From Actinomycetes bacterium (GTDB lineage Bacteria > Actinomycetota > Actinomycetes > Mycobacteriales > Mycobacteriaceae): a stretch of 32,298 nt of DNA. Position 1 is the first letter of the stretch. Every line of letters begins with the position of its first letter. Location: positions 1 to 32,298 of the forward strand of contig JAHZJB010000087.1 in NCBI GenBank assembly GCA_022601135.1. Reading direction: 5' to 3'. The notes under the pieces are model-generated. The model saw only the letters and a program-made list of their open reading frames with translations. It did no database searches and was not told the DNA's origin. Of this stretch, positions 15,247 through 22,708 are shown one piece after another. Made by a program: the position numbers and the translations under genes.

Positions 15247-16824
15247 ATGAGCGGCACCACGAAATCGCAAGGGAAATCAAACAAGTCGGGTTTGCGCTTC
15301 CCGGGCTTCGCGCAGCTGCAGCGCCTGGGCAAGAGCCTGATGCTGCCCATCGCCGTGCTGCCCGCCGCCGGCATCCTGCTGCGGCTCGGCCAGGACGACC
15401 TGCTCGGCCGCATCGAAACCCCGGTCATCGGGCCTTTCTTCGATTCGATGAGCGCCGCAGGCGGTGCACTGTTCGCGAACCTGCCGTTGCTGTTCGCGGT
15501 CGGTGTGGCAATCGGATTCGCCAGGAAGGCAGATGGTTCCACCGCGCTGGCCGCAGTTGTCGGGTACCTGGTGATGGATGCGGTCTTCGAGACCATGTCG
15601 CCGATTGTGCTTGCCGGTGAACTGGACAGGGCCGGTGAGCAGGCGCAGATCAACTACAGCGTGTTCGCCGGCATCGTGGTGGGCTTGGTGACTGCCGTAC
15701 TGTTCGATCGATACCACACCATCCAGTTGCCCTCTTACCTAGGGTTTTTCGGCGGCAGACGGTTCGTGCCCATAGTCGTGTCATTGGCCTCGCTGCTCAT
15801 CGCCTTCGTTATGAGCTATTTCTACCCGTTGTTCGAGATCGGGCTCACGTCGCTCGGTCAGTTCATCGGTGGCGCCGGCGCGCTCGGCGCGTTCGTCTAC
15901 GGCTTTGCCAATCGAATGCTGATCCCCCTGGGGCTGCATCACATCGTGAACTCCTTCGTCTGGTTTCTCTACGGCGACTACCAGACCCCGGACGGAACCG
16001 TCGTCACCGGTGAACTCGCCCGGTTCGCCAGCGGCGATCCCACCGCCGGTATTCTGACGTCCGGCTTCTACCCGATCCTGATGTTCGGTCTGCCGGCCGC
16101 CGCGCTGGCCATGATCCATGTCGCCAACAAGCGGCAGAAGAAGATCGCCATCGGCATTCTGTCGGCGGCAGCTCTCACCACATTCCTCACCGGCGTGACA
16201 GAACCGCTGGAGTTCGCGTTCATGTTCGTTGCCTTCCCGCTGTACGTTATTCATGCGTGCCTGACCGGACTCTCGCTGGCCGTCGCCTATCTGCTCGACA
16301 TCCATTTGGGATTTTCGTTCTCGGCTGGTCTGATCGACCTGTTGCTCTACGCGACGGCCCCCGCTGCCAAGAACATTCCGCTGCTTATTGCCATGGGTGT
16401 GGTGTTCTTTGTCGTCTACTACGTGTTGTTCCGGTTTGCCATCACCAGGTGGAACATGCGGACCCCCGGGCGCGAGCCAGATGCGGAGTTCGAAGCCGAG
16501 GAGCAGGCCAACCTCGGCGAGGGTGCCGACTCGCTCACCGCGGTCGAGGCAGGTGGGCGGGCCGTGTCCGACTCCACGGCCGACGCTGGGACCGACAGCA
16601 TGGCTGAGCAGCTCATCGCTGCGTTCGGGGGACGGGACAACCTGGTCAGTGTGGACGCCTGCATCACCCGACTGCGCATAGAGGTCGCCGACACCGGCAG
16701 GGTGGACCGGGCGCGGTTGAAGGCGTTGGGCGCCGCAGGAGTGATCGAGGTCGGCAGCGGTGTCCAGGCAGTCTTCGGCACGCAGGCCGAGGCGCTCAAG
16801 AATGAGATCAACGACGCGCTTTAG
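15247..16824 (+). CDS. nagE: PTS system N-acetylglucosamine-type EIICB component
   Basis: This 525-residue permease transports and phosphorylates its sugar. The EIIC membrane domain (about residues 15-400) starts with SLMLPIAVLPAAGILLRLG and includes GLHHIVNSFVWF and the conserved TGVTEPLEFAFMF segment before LYVIHACLTG. A linker leads to the EIIB domain (about 445-525), with phosphocysteine Cys472 in DACITRLRIEV. There is no fused EIIA; a separate EIIA gene diverges from it. Grouping with nagA and nagB makes N-acetylglucosamine the likely substrate, although glucose-type EIICB proteins are similar. The start ATG follows GCGAGGAGAA. Confidence 0.93.
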   Translation: MSGTTKSQGKSNKSGLRFPGFAQLQRLGKSLMLPIAVLPAAGILLRLGQDDLLGRIETPVIGPFFDSMSAAGGALFANLPLLFAVGVAIGFARKADGSTALAAVVGYLVMDAVFETMSPIVLAGELDRAGEQAQINYSVFAGIVVGLVTAVLFDRYHTIQLPSYLGFFGGRRFVPIVVSLASLLIAFVMSYFYPLFEIGLTSLGQFIGGAGALGAFVYGFANRMLIPLGLHHIVNSFVWFLYGDYQTPDGTVVTGELARFASGDPTAGILTSGFYPILMFGLPAAALAMIHVANKRQKKIAIGILSAAALTTFLTGVTEPLEFAFMFVAFPLYVIHACLTGLSLAVAYLLDIHLGFSFSAGLIDLLLYATAPAAKNIPLLIAMGVVFFVVYYVLFRFAITRWNMRTPGREPDAEFEAEEQANLGEGADSLTAVEAGGRAVSDSTADAGTDSMAEQLIAAFGGRDNLVSVDACITRLRIEVADTGRVDRARLKALGAAGVIEVGSGVQAVFGTQAEALKNEINDAL

Positions 16825-16831
16825 GAGACTC

Positions 16832-16851
16832 GGGCCACGGACGGGTGGCCC
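16832..16851 (+). terminator. Intrinsic terminator-like hairpin after nagE
   Basis: GGGCCAC (16832-16838) and GTGGCCC (16845-16851) form a perfect 7-bp stem with a six-base loop, starting seven bases after the nagE stop. No T run follows, as in many mycobacterial terminators. It separates nagE from the S4 gene beginning at 16867. Confidence 0.65.
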
Positions 16852-16866
16852 AGTCATCATGGACGT

Positions 16867-17232
16867 ATGGAATCGACGCGGGTGGATCGGTGGTTGTGGG
16901 CGGTGCGGCTGACGAAGACCCGGCCCGACGCGGCCGCGGCCTGTCGAGGTGGGCACGTGCGGGTTAACGACCGGCCGGCGAAACCCTCGACGGCGGTAGC
17001 TCCCGGCGACGAAGTGCGTGCCCGACTGGGTGAGACGACGCGGACCGTCCAAGTGTTGCGGGTGATCCAGAAGCGGGTCGGGGCATCCGATGCGGTGACT
17101 TGCTACCTCGACCGGACGCCTGCGCCGCCTCGCACGCCGGCCACTCCCGTGGCGGCCCGCGATCGCGGTTCCGGTCGGCCGACGAAACGGGACCGCCGGA
17201 TGTTGGACAAGTGGCGGGCAAATCAGCGGTGA
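16867..17232 (+). CDS. S4-domain RNA-binding protein (Hsp15-like)
   Basis: This 121-residue basic protein has an S4 domain at residues about 4-60 (RVDRWLWAVRLTKTRPDAAAAC, then GHVRVNDRPAKPSTAVAPGDEV). Its C-terminal tail is rich in Arg and Lys and ends KRDRRMLDKWRANQR. This architecture matches Hsp15/YbcJ-type S4 proteins that bind structured RNA; Escherichia coli Hsp15 rescues stalled 50S subunits carrying peptidyl-tRNA. The same task here is plausible but not shown by sequence. It begins 15 bp after the nagE terminator hairpin and converges with the dehydrogenase gene. Confidence 0.85.
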   Translation: MESTRVDRWLWAVRLTKTRPDAAAACRGGHVRVNDRPAKPSTAVAPGDEVRARLGETTRTVQVLRVIQKRVGASDAVTCYLDRTPAPPRTPATPVAARDRGSGRPTKRDRRMLDKWRANQR

Positions 17233-17340
17233 CCATGTTTCCGCGGGTCACCACGGCGTCGAGTGCACCTCAGCGTGGCGACACGCGGGGCGGACGTCGC
17301 CTCAGCGCACACTCGGACCGGTCGTTGCCGACCCGGCCGC

Positions 17341-18666
17341 CTAGTCGTTGCGCACCGACCAGGTGTAGTGCTGCTCGGACATGGGCTGACTGTCGCCGAG
17401 CATGAAGGCGCGGTGGTAGCGGCTGCCGCGAGCGATGGTCGCGAGCCAGGTGGTGACGGTGCTGAGGCGGTTGCGAACCCCGGTGAGCACGGCGATGTGG
17501 ATGAGCCCCCACGCCAGCCAACCCGGAATCCCCGCCAGCCTGACGGGCCCGATCTGTAACAGCGCATTTCCGCGGCTGATGTAGGCGGCCGAACCTAGGT
17601 CGCGGTAGCGGTACGACCTGCGCGACTTGCCGACGAGCTCGCGGCGGATGCAGCTGGCCACGTGCAGACCGCCCTGCATGGCGTTCTCGGCCACTCCTGG
17701 GAGATCGTCGCGGCCGACGAGATCGCCGATGACGAAAATCTCCGGATGTGCCGGTACCGAGAGGTCGGGCTCCACCTGGATACGACCGCAGCGGTCGGAC
17801 GTGGCGCCCAGCACGTCGGCGACGTGTCTGGCGAAGGGGACGGCTTCCACGCCGGCGGTCCAGAGCACGGTCCGGGCCGCGAATCTCTGGTCCGGGCCGC
17901 CTGCCCTAGGGGTGACGGTCACGCCCTCCCGGCTGACGTCGCTCACGTGCACACCCAAACGCAGTTCCACTCCGAGCCGCCGCAGGGTCTCGGTGGCCTT
18001 GGCCGTCAGCTGCGGCGCGAAACTCTTCAACACCCGATCTCCGCCGTCGAACAGCAGCACCCTGGCGTCCTCGGGTTCGATGCTGTGGAACTCATTGGCC
18101 AGCGTCCGCGTCGCCAACTCCCGGATTTGTCCGGCGAGTTCCACGCCTGTGGGACCGCCGCCGGTCACGGCGAAGGTGAGCCAGCTGTCCCGTTCCGGCC
18201 CGGCAGGCAGCGTCTCGGCGATCTCGAAGGCGGTGAACACACGTTGGCGAATGCTCAGCGCGTCGTCCAGGGTTTTCATCCCGGGAGCCCACTGCGCGAA
18301 ACGCGAATTTCCGAAGTAGCACTGCTGCATGCCGACCGCGACAACGAGCACGTCGTAGTCGACGGTGAACGTCGTCTCATCGGTGCGACGGGCGGTCACT
18401 CGACGCGAGTGGGGATCCAGTTCGATCGCTTCGCCGAGCAGTGTGGTGACGTTGCGGTGTCGGACGAACTCCTCCCGCAGTGGGCGGCTGATATGACCGA
18501 TGCTCAGTGTTCCTGTGGCGCACTGATACAGCAGCGGCTGAAACAAGTGTCCCGCGGTGCGGTCGAGCAGGGTCACGTCAACGTCGGAGCCGCCCAACCT
18601 GCGCGCGCAGAACAGCCCGCCGAAACCCCCTCCGATGATCAGTACCTTGGTACGGCCTTCGTTCAT
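17341..18666 (-). CDS. Type II NADH dehydrogenase-like FAD/NAD(P)-dependent oxidoreductase
   Basis: This 441-residue two-dinucleotide-fold flavoprotein has an FAD-binding VLIIGGGFGGLFCARRL at the N-terminus and an NAD-binding TFAVTGGGPTGVELAGQI in the middle. The late FAD contact is IFVIGDLVGRDDLPGVAENAMQGG. The C-terminal part (IPGWLAWGLIHIAVL) is hydrophobic and resembles the membrane-contact region of NDH-2. The reaction is NADH oxidation with quinone reduction at the inner face of the membrane without proton pumping. It is likely a paralogue of Ndh/NdhA rather than the main enzyme, because respiratory neighbours are absent. It starts 41 bp from the divergent methyltransferase gene. Confidence 0.85.
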   Translation of the reverse strand: MNEGRTKVLIIGGGFGGLFCARRLGGSDVDVTLLDRTAGHLFQPLLYQCATGTLSIGHISRPLREEFVRHRNVTTLLGEAIELDPHSRRVTARRTDETTFTVDYDVLVVAVGMQQCYFGNSRFAQWAPGMKTLDDALSIRQRVFTAFEIAETLPAGPERDSWLTFAVTGGGPTGVELAGQIRELATRTLANEFHSIEPEDARVLLFDGGDRVLKSFAPQLTAKATETLRRLGVELRLGVHVSDVSREGVTVTPRAGGPDQRFAARTVLWTAGVEAVPFARHVADVLGATSDRCGRIQVEPDLSVPAHPEIFVIGDLVGRDDLPGVAENAMQGGLHVASCIRRELVGKSRRSYRYRDLGSAAYISRGNALLQIGPVRLAGIPGWLAWGLIHIAVLTGVRNRLSTVTTWLATIARGSRYHRAFMLGDSQPMSEQHYTWSVRND

Positions 18667-18707
18667 GGCTAAGACGCTAGTGCCAGCGGACGCCCTAGCA
18701 TGGGCCG

Positions 18708-19256
18708 GTGTCCGACGAAGATCGCCTGCGCTGGGACCGACGGTACGCCGACCGCCACGTGCAGCCCGACGAGGATGTCTGCCTGCCTGCGGTGTTTCGG
18801 CCTTTCGCCGATACCTTTCCGACCGCCGGATGCGCGCTTGATCTGGCGTGTGGACCTGGCGGAGTCGCAGTGTGGCTGGCCCGGCGCGGGATGCGCGTCT
18901 GGGGGTGCGACGTGTCCTCGGTGGCGGTCGCCCAGGCCCGGGAGCTGGCCGTACTCAGCGGCGTGGCCGACCGGTGCCAGTTCGATATCGTGGACCTCGA
19001 CGGTGGGTTGCCTGCGGGGCCGCCGGTAGATGTACTGATCTGCAACAGGTTTCGTGATCGGCGTCTCCATCGGCCCATGGTTGAGCGCCTTGCGGGCGGC
19101 GGACTCCTTGCGATCAGTGCGCTCAGCGAAGTCGGGAGCAACCCCGGGCCGTTTCGGGCGAGAGCAGGTGAATTGCAATTGGCGTTCGACGGATTGGATG
19201 TGATCGCGGCAGCGGAATCGCGCGGTGTTGCCTGGCTGCTGGCCCGGCGCCGTTGA
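18708..19256 (+). CDS. Class I SAM-dependent methyltransferase
   Basis: This 182-residue protein starts at GTG 18708. Motif I for S-adenosylmethionine binding is clear (ALDLACGPGGVAVWLARRG). It is followed by GCDVSSVAVAQARELA (acidic loop after beta-2) and VDVLICNRFRD in the motif IV position. The N-terminal RLRWDRRYADRH resembles TehB/thiopurine-methyltransferase-like proteins. The substrate is unknown. It diverges from the NDH-2-like gene with only 41 bp between start codons, so the promoters overlap. Confidence 0.82.
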   Translation: MSDEDRLRWDRRYADRHVQPDEDVCLPAVFRPFADTFPTAGCALDLACGPGGVAVWLARRGMRVWGCDVSSVAVAQARELAVLSGVADRCQFDIVDLDGGLPAGPPVDVLICNRFRDRRLHRPMVERLAGGGLLAISALSEVGSNPGPFRARAGELQLAFDGLDVIAAAESRGVAWLLARRR

Positions 19257-19299
19257 TCGTTACCGTCCGTTGACCGGGCGGCGGTGAAAGGATGTCCCC

Positions 19300-20052
19300 G
19301 TGGCAGAACGCATCACGTTTCCCAGCAGCAGCGGTCCGGAGCTGGCTGGCCTGATCGATACGCCCGCCGGGGCCGTCCGGGGATGGGGTGTGTTCGCCCA
19401 CGGCTTCACCCTCGGCAAGGACAGCCCGGCGGCCAGCCGCATCTGCAAACAACTCGCCGGCGAAGGCATCGGCATGCTGCGGTTCGACAACCTCGGGCTC
19501 GGCGACTCCGCCGGTGACTGGGGCGATGGTTCCTTCTCGCACAAGGTTGCCGACACCGTTCGCGCGGTCGAGTTCATGAACGACTCGGGCCGCCCGGCTC
19601 GTCTGCTCGTCGGTCACTCCTTCGGCGGCGCCGCGGTGATCGCGGCCGCACATGACTGCCCGACCGTCGCCGCCGTGGTGAGTATCGGTGCACCCTACGA
19701 GCCAGCCCACGTCGAGCACAGCTACGACGCACTCGTCCAGCGGATTGAGGCCGACGGCGAGGCAACCTTCCTGATCGGCGGTAAAGCCCTCACGCTCAGA
19801 AGGCATTTCATCGAGGACGTCCGAGCGGCCGAATTGCGCGAATGTATCCGAAGCCTGCGCCGGGCACTGCTGGTCATGCACTCGCCCACCGACAACACCG
19901 TCGGAATCGCCAACGCCAGCGAGATCTTCCGTGCGGCGAGGCACCCTCGCAGCTTCGTCTCGCTCGAAGGTGCCGACCACCTACTGACCGGAAAGAACCA
20001 GGCCGCACGGGCGGCCCGCATCATCAGTGCCTGGGCCGACCCCTACCTCTGA
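19300..20052 (+). CDS. Alpha/beta hydrolase (OsmC-associated-type esterase)
   Basis: This 250-residue hydrolase has the nucleophile elbow GHSFGG with Ser107 and the oxyanion strand VFAHGFTLGKDS. An acid-residue region (VMHSPTDNTVGIANA) and the catalytic His in LEGADHLL complete the site. It resembles the alpha/beta-hydrolase half of fusion proteins that carry an OsmC peroxiredoxin domain, but here it stands alone. The start is GTG 19300 with AAAGGA eight bases upstream. It follows the methyltransferase by 43 bp on the same strand. The substrate is not predictable. Confidence 0.85.
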   Translation: MAERITFPSSSGPELAGLIDTPAGAVRGWGVFAHGFTLGKDSPAASRICKQLAGEGIGMLRFDNLGLGDSAGDWGDGSFSHKVADTVRAVEFMNDSGRPARLLVGHSFGGAAVIAAAHDCPTVAAVVSIGAPYEPAHVEHSYDALVQRIEADGEATFLIGGKALTLRRHFIEDVRAAELRECIRSLRRALLVMHSPTDNTVGIANASEIFRAARHPRSFVSLEGADHLLTGKNQAARAARIISAWADPYL

Positions 20053-20059
20053 GACCGGG

Positions 20060-20614
20060 TCAGCTTCCGCCCACTTCGGCCGGCAGTGGTGGCGGCAGCG
20101 GCGTGGTCGGCGTGGCCGTGGCCGTGGGCGTGGTTCGGGGTGCTGGGGACGGCGTAGGGGCGGTGGATGTCGTCGGTGCGGTGGGCGCCGTGGTTTGCCT
20201 GGTGGCACCGGGCCGATGGAAGTCCAGCATCTTCTCGTCGCGAATCACGCGGGCCCCGGTGCTGATGATCAGAGCGTTCGAGGTCACCGTGTACTCGATG
20301 CCGTCGTTGTCGGCGGTGAACGCACCATCCGAGGATCGTGAGGCAGAGGTGATCAGTTTCGCGCCGTCACGAACCCGCACGCCCCGGTACTGGTAATCGC
20401 CATCGGAGTTCCTGCAGATCGCCACGCGCGAACTAGCCGTACTCCCGAAAACGACAGCCGTGCTCGGTGCGGTGCAGCGCGCGGTGGAGTCGACGTAGCC
20501 TTGACTGTCGAAGGGGGGCGCCGCAGACGCCACCGGCGACGCGACGATGAGTAGGGCCGAGCACGCGGCGGAGGTGACAGCCGCGCGGCGGGCGAACTTT
20601 CGGTCGGAAGGCAT
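20060..20614 (-). CDS. Small secreted protein with Pro/Thr-rich tail, unknown function
   Basis: This 184-residue protein has a clear Sec signal peptide (basic MPSDRKFARR, hydrophobic core, likely cleavage after SPVASA). A globular region of about 90 residues with two cysteines (TARCTAP and VAICRNSDG) could form one disulfide. It is followed by a low-complexity Thr/Ala/Pro tail ending PLPPPLPAEVGGS. I do not recognise the central domain. ATG 20614 is preceded by GTG 20617, and both fit the RBS-like GGTAGG. A possible small ORF ends directly upstream at 20618. Confidence 0.7.
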   Translation of the reverse strand: MPSDRKFARRAAVTSAACSALLIVASPVASAAPPFDSQGYVDSTARCTAPSTAVVFGSTASSRVAICRNSDGDYQYRGVRVRDGAKLITSASRSSDGAFTADNDGIEYTVTSNALIISTGARVIRDEKMLDFHRPGATRQTTAPTAPTTSTAPTPSPAPRTTPTATATPTTPLPPPLPAEVGGS

Positions 20615-20617
20615 CAC

Positions 20618-20755
20618 CTACCACCAGAGCATGTCCTGACCGGTTGCGTAGATCGCCGTGCCGACGATCGCCGCATCGTTGATGGTTCGAGACCGGACCG
20701 TGATGAATCCTCGCTGGCCCGTCGCCGCGCTCAGCATCGTTGCTGCCCCGCCCAC
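20618..20755 (-). CDS. Possible small ORF (45 aa) between fadD and the secreted protein gene
   Basis: A minus-strand frame from GTG 20755 (or ATG 20737, giving MLSAATGQRGF) ends in a TAG at 20618-20620, touching the start of the secreted protein gene. It encodes a peptide ending AIYATGQDMLWW. Most of its codons end in G or C, as in real genes here. It is in the same frame as the preceding acyl-AMP ligase, after that gene's stop. It could therefore be a small coupled gene or merely an open intergenic stretch. No family is recognised. Confidence 0.3.
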   Translation of the reverse strand: MGGAATMLSAATGQRGFITVRSRTINDAAIVGTAIYATGQDMLWW

Positions 20756-20767
20756 AGTCTGCGGGCG

Positions 20768-22594
20768 TCAGTCGAAGCCACCATCGAGATAGGCGGCGCG
20801 GCAGGCGCGCCGGGCCAGCTTGCCGCTGGTCGTTCGTGGAATCGAGCCGGCAGGCACGATGCGGACATCGAGGACCGGAACGCCGTAGTGTTGTAGCACA
20901 GTGCGTTTGATCGAATCGATCGCCGACGATGGGTCGATGCGCGCGGTGCCGGCGGCGCGCTCGGCGACGACGACGAGGCCTTCGCCATCAATTCCATCCA
21001 CGGTGAAAGCCGCGGTGTAGCCGCGGCGGACGATCGGTGATACCTGGGCTACGGTGGATTCGATGTCCTGTGGATAATGGCTGGCGGAATCGACGGCCAC
21101 GACGTCGGCGATTCGGCCGGTGACGAAGAGTTCACCGTCGAGATAGAGCCCTAGATCCCCGGTGCGCAACCATGTTTCGGTGATACCCTCGGCGGCCCGG
21201 CTACCCGTGGGTACGGTCGAGCTCACGTGGGCACCGAACGTGCGGTGGGTGTCCTGTGGTCTGCCCCAGTAACCACGGCCAACGTTGTCGCCCTGCAGCC
21301 AGATTTCACCGACGTGGCCGTCGGGTAGCTCGCCCGAAGTGGCCGGGTCCACGATCGCACACCGCAGGCTGCGGGCGATGCGGCCACACGACACCTGCGC
21401 CGTGGCATGCGGATCATCGCGGGATACCGGGACGGCAGGGCCGCCGGTGAGCCGCCGTCGGTCGAAATGGACAACCTTCGGCTCCGCTGCCGGCGCGATC
21501 GTAGCGACGAACAAGGTGGCCTCGGCAAGACCGTAGGACGGCTTGAAGGCGGTGCGGGGCAGGCCGAACGGTGTGAATGCGTCGTTGAATGCGCGCATCG
21601 AATCGACGCTGACCGGTTCGGAGCCGATGATCATGGCGACATTCGACAGGTCGATCCCGGATCCCGCAGCGGGCACTCCGCGTTGGGCGGCCCACTCGTA
21701 GGCGAAGTTCGGGGCGGCTGTCACTGCCCGACCGATCTTCGAAGTTGCGGACAGCGCCTCGATCCACCGCAACGGCCTGCGAACGAACGCCGTGGGTGAC
21801 ATCAGTGTGGAATGGCCGCCATAGACCGCGGGGAATCCGATCATGGACAACCCCATGTCGTGGTAGAGCGGTAACCAGCTGACACCGTGGTTGTCTCGAT
21901 CCAGCAGATCGATCGACAGGATCATCTGCAGCAGGTTGGTGCCCACAGCGCGGTGGGTGATCTCCACACCGACGGGTGGACGCGTCGCGCCGCCGGTGTA
22001 TTGCAGGTGGGAGACATCGTCGACCTCGATGGCGGCCCCGACGAATTCACCGGCCGCTGCGTCGGGAATGTCATCGATCACCACAACATTCGGCCGGCTC
22101 GACTGAGTCAGCCTGCTCTCCAGAAAATCCTGAACATCACCGCGTACTGCGGCCGTGGTCAACACGACAGCGGGTTGTGCGTCCCGAAGTGCGGTATCAA
22201 GGCGTTCGGCGTGGCCGGGCAGTTCGGGAGCGAACAATGGCACTGCAATGGCCCCGGCCTTGATTGCGGCGAAGAAGCCCGCGACATAGTCAAGACCCTG
22301 CGGCGCCAGAATAGCGACCCGATCTCCGCGAGAGGCCGCGCATTGAATGCGCGCACCAATGGCCCGCATCCGCACGCCGAGTTCGTTCCATGTCATCTCC
22401 AGGGCGTGCCCGCCGGTGGGCCCGGTGAAATCCAGGTAGCGGTAGGCGATCGAGTTGCCGACGTTGACGATATTGCGATCGATCAACGAGATCAGGTTGA
22501 CGCCGGGGGGAAGCACTATTTCGCCGCTGGCGTCCAGGCAGTCCTCGACCTTGAGCAGGCCTTCGACCGCGACGTTGTCCGAACCGTGCGTCAT
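20768..22594 (-). CDS. Fatty-acyl-AMP ligase (FadD32-like FAAL)
   Basis: This 608-residue adenylating enzyme of the mycobacterial FAAL group activates a fatty acid as acyl-AMP for transfer to a polyketide synthase or acyl carrier. Visible segments are GDRVAILAPQGLDYVAGFFA, VSWLPLYHDMGLSMIGFPA, MSPTAFVRRPLRWIEA and FKPSYGLAEATLFV. A TGDLGLYLDGELFVTGR hinge region and a C-terminal IPRTTSGKLARRACR, with the catalytic Lys, complete the set. The phosphate-loop segment reads YTGGATRPPVGV where family members usually have YTSGSTRTPAGV. Candidate relatives include FadD21, FadD31 and FadD32; the lack of pks13 nearby argues against FadD32 itself. It lies 114 bp after a PE-PPE-domain hydrolase on the same strand. 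Confidence 0.88.
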   Translation of the reverse strand: MTHGSDNVAVEGLLKVEDCLDASGEIVLPPGVNLISLIDRNIVNVGNSIAYRYLDFTGPTGGHALEMTWNELGVRMRAIGARIQCAASRGDRVAILAPQGLDYVAGFFAAIKAGAIAVPLFAPELPGHAERLDTALRDAQPAVVLTTAAVRGDVQDFLESRLTQSSRPNVVVIDDIPDAAAGEFVGAAIEVDDVSHLQYTGGATRPPVGVEITHRAVGTNLLQMILSIDLLDRDNHGVSWLPLYHDMGLSMIGFPAVYGGHSTLMSPTAFVRRPLRWIEALSATSKIGRAVTAAPNFAYEWAAQRGVPAAGSGIDLSNVAMIIGSEPVSVDSMRAFNDAFTPFGLPRTAFKPSYGLAEATLFVATIAPAAEPKVVHFDRRRLTGGPAVPVSRDDPHATAQVSCGRIARSLRCAIVDPATSGELPDGHVGEIWLQGDNVGRGYWGRPQDTHRTFGAHVSSTVPTGSRAAEGITETWLRTGDLGLYLDGELFVTGRIADVVAVDSASHYPQDIESTVAQVSPIVRRGYTAAFTVDGIDGEGLVVVAERAAGTARIDPSSAIDSIKRTVLQHYGVPVLDVRIVPAGSIPRTTSGKLARRACRAAYLDGGFD

Positions 22595-22708
22595 GCGTGC
22601 AGTTTAGGCCCGCTGGTCCCGGGGGGGCCGGGCCCCTTGGCGATTACGCAGGCCTTCCTATCCGCGCCAGTACGATTAATTGCCCTGCGCAGCATGGTTT
22701 CCGGTGGC

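Noticed and set aside
17277..17301. GGCGAC...GTCGCC hairpin between the S4 and NDH-2-like genes
   Set aside because: The six-base stem with a 13-base loop is too weak in such GC-rich DNA to call a terminator.
22619..22636. G7/C4 run upstream of the FAAL as a terminator
   Set aside because: The symmetry is a by-product of a homopolymeric G and C run, and no T-tract follows on the transcribed strand.
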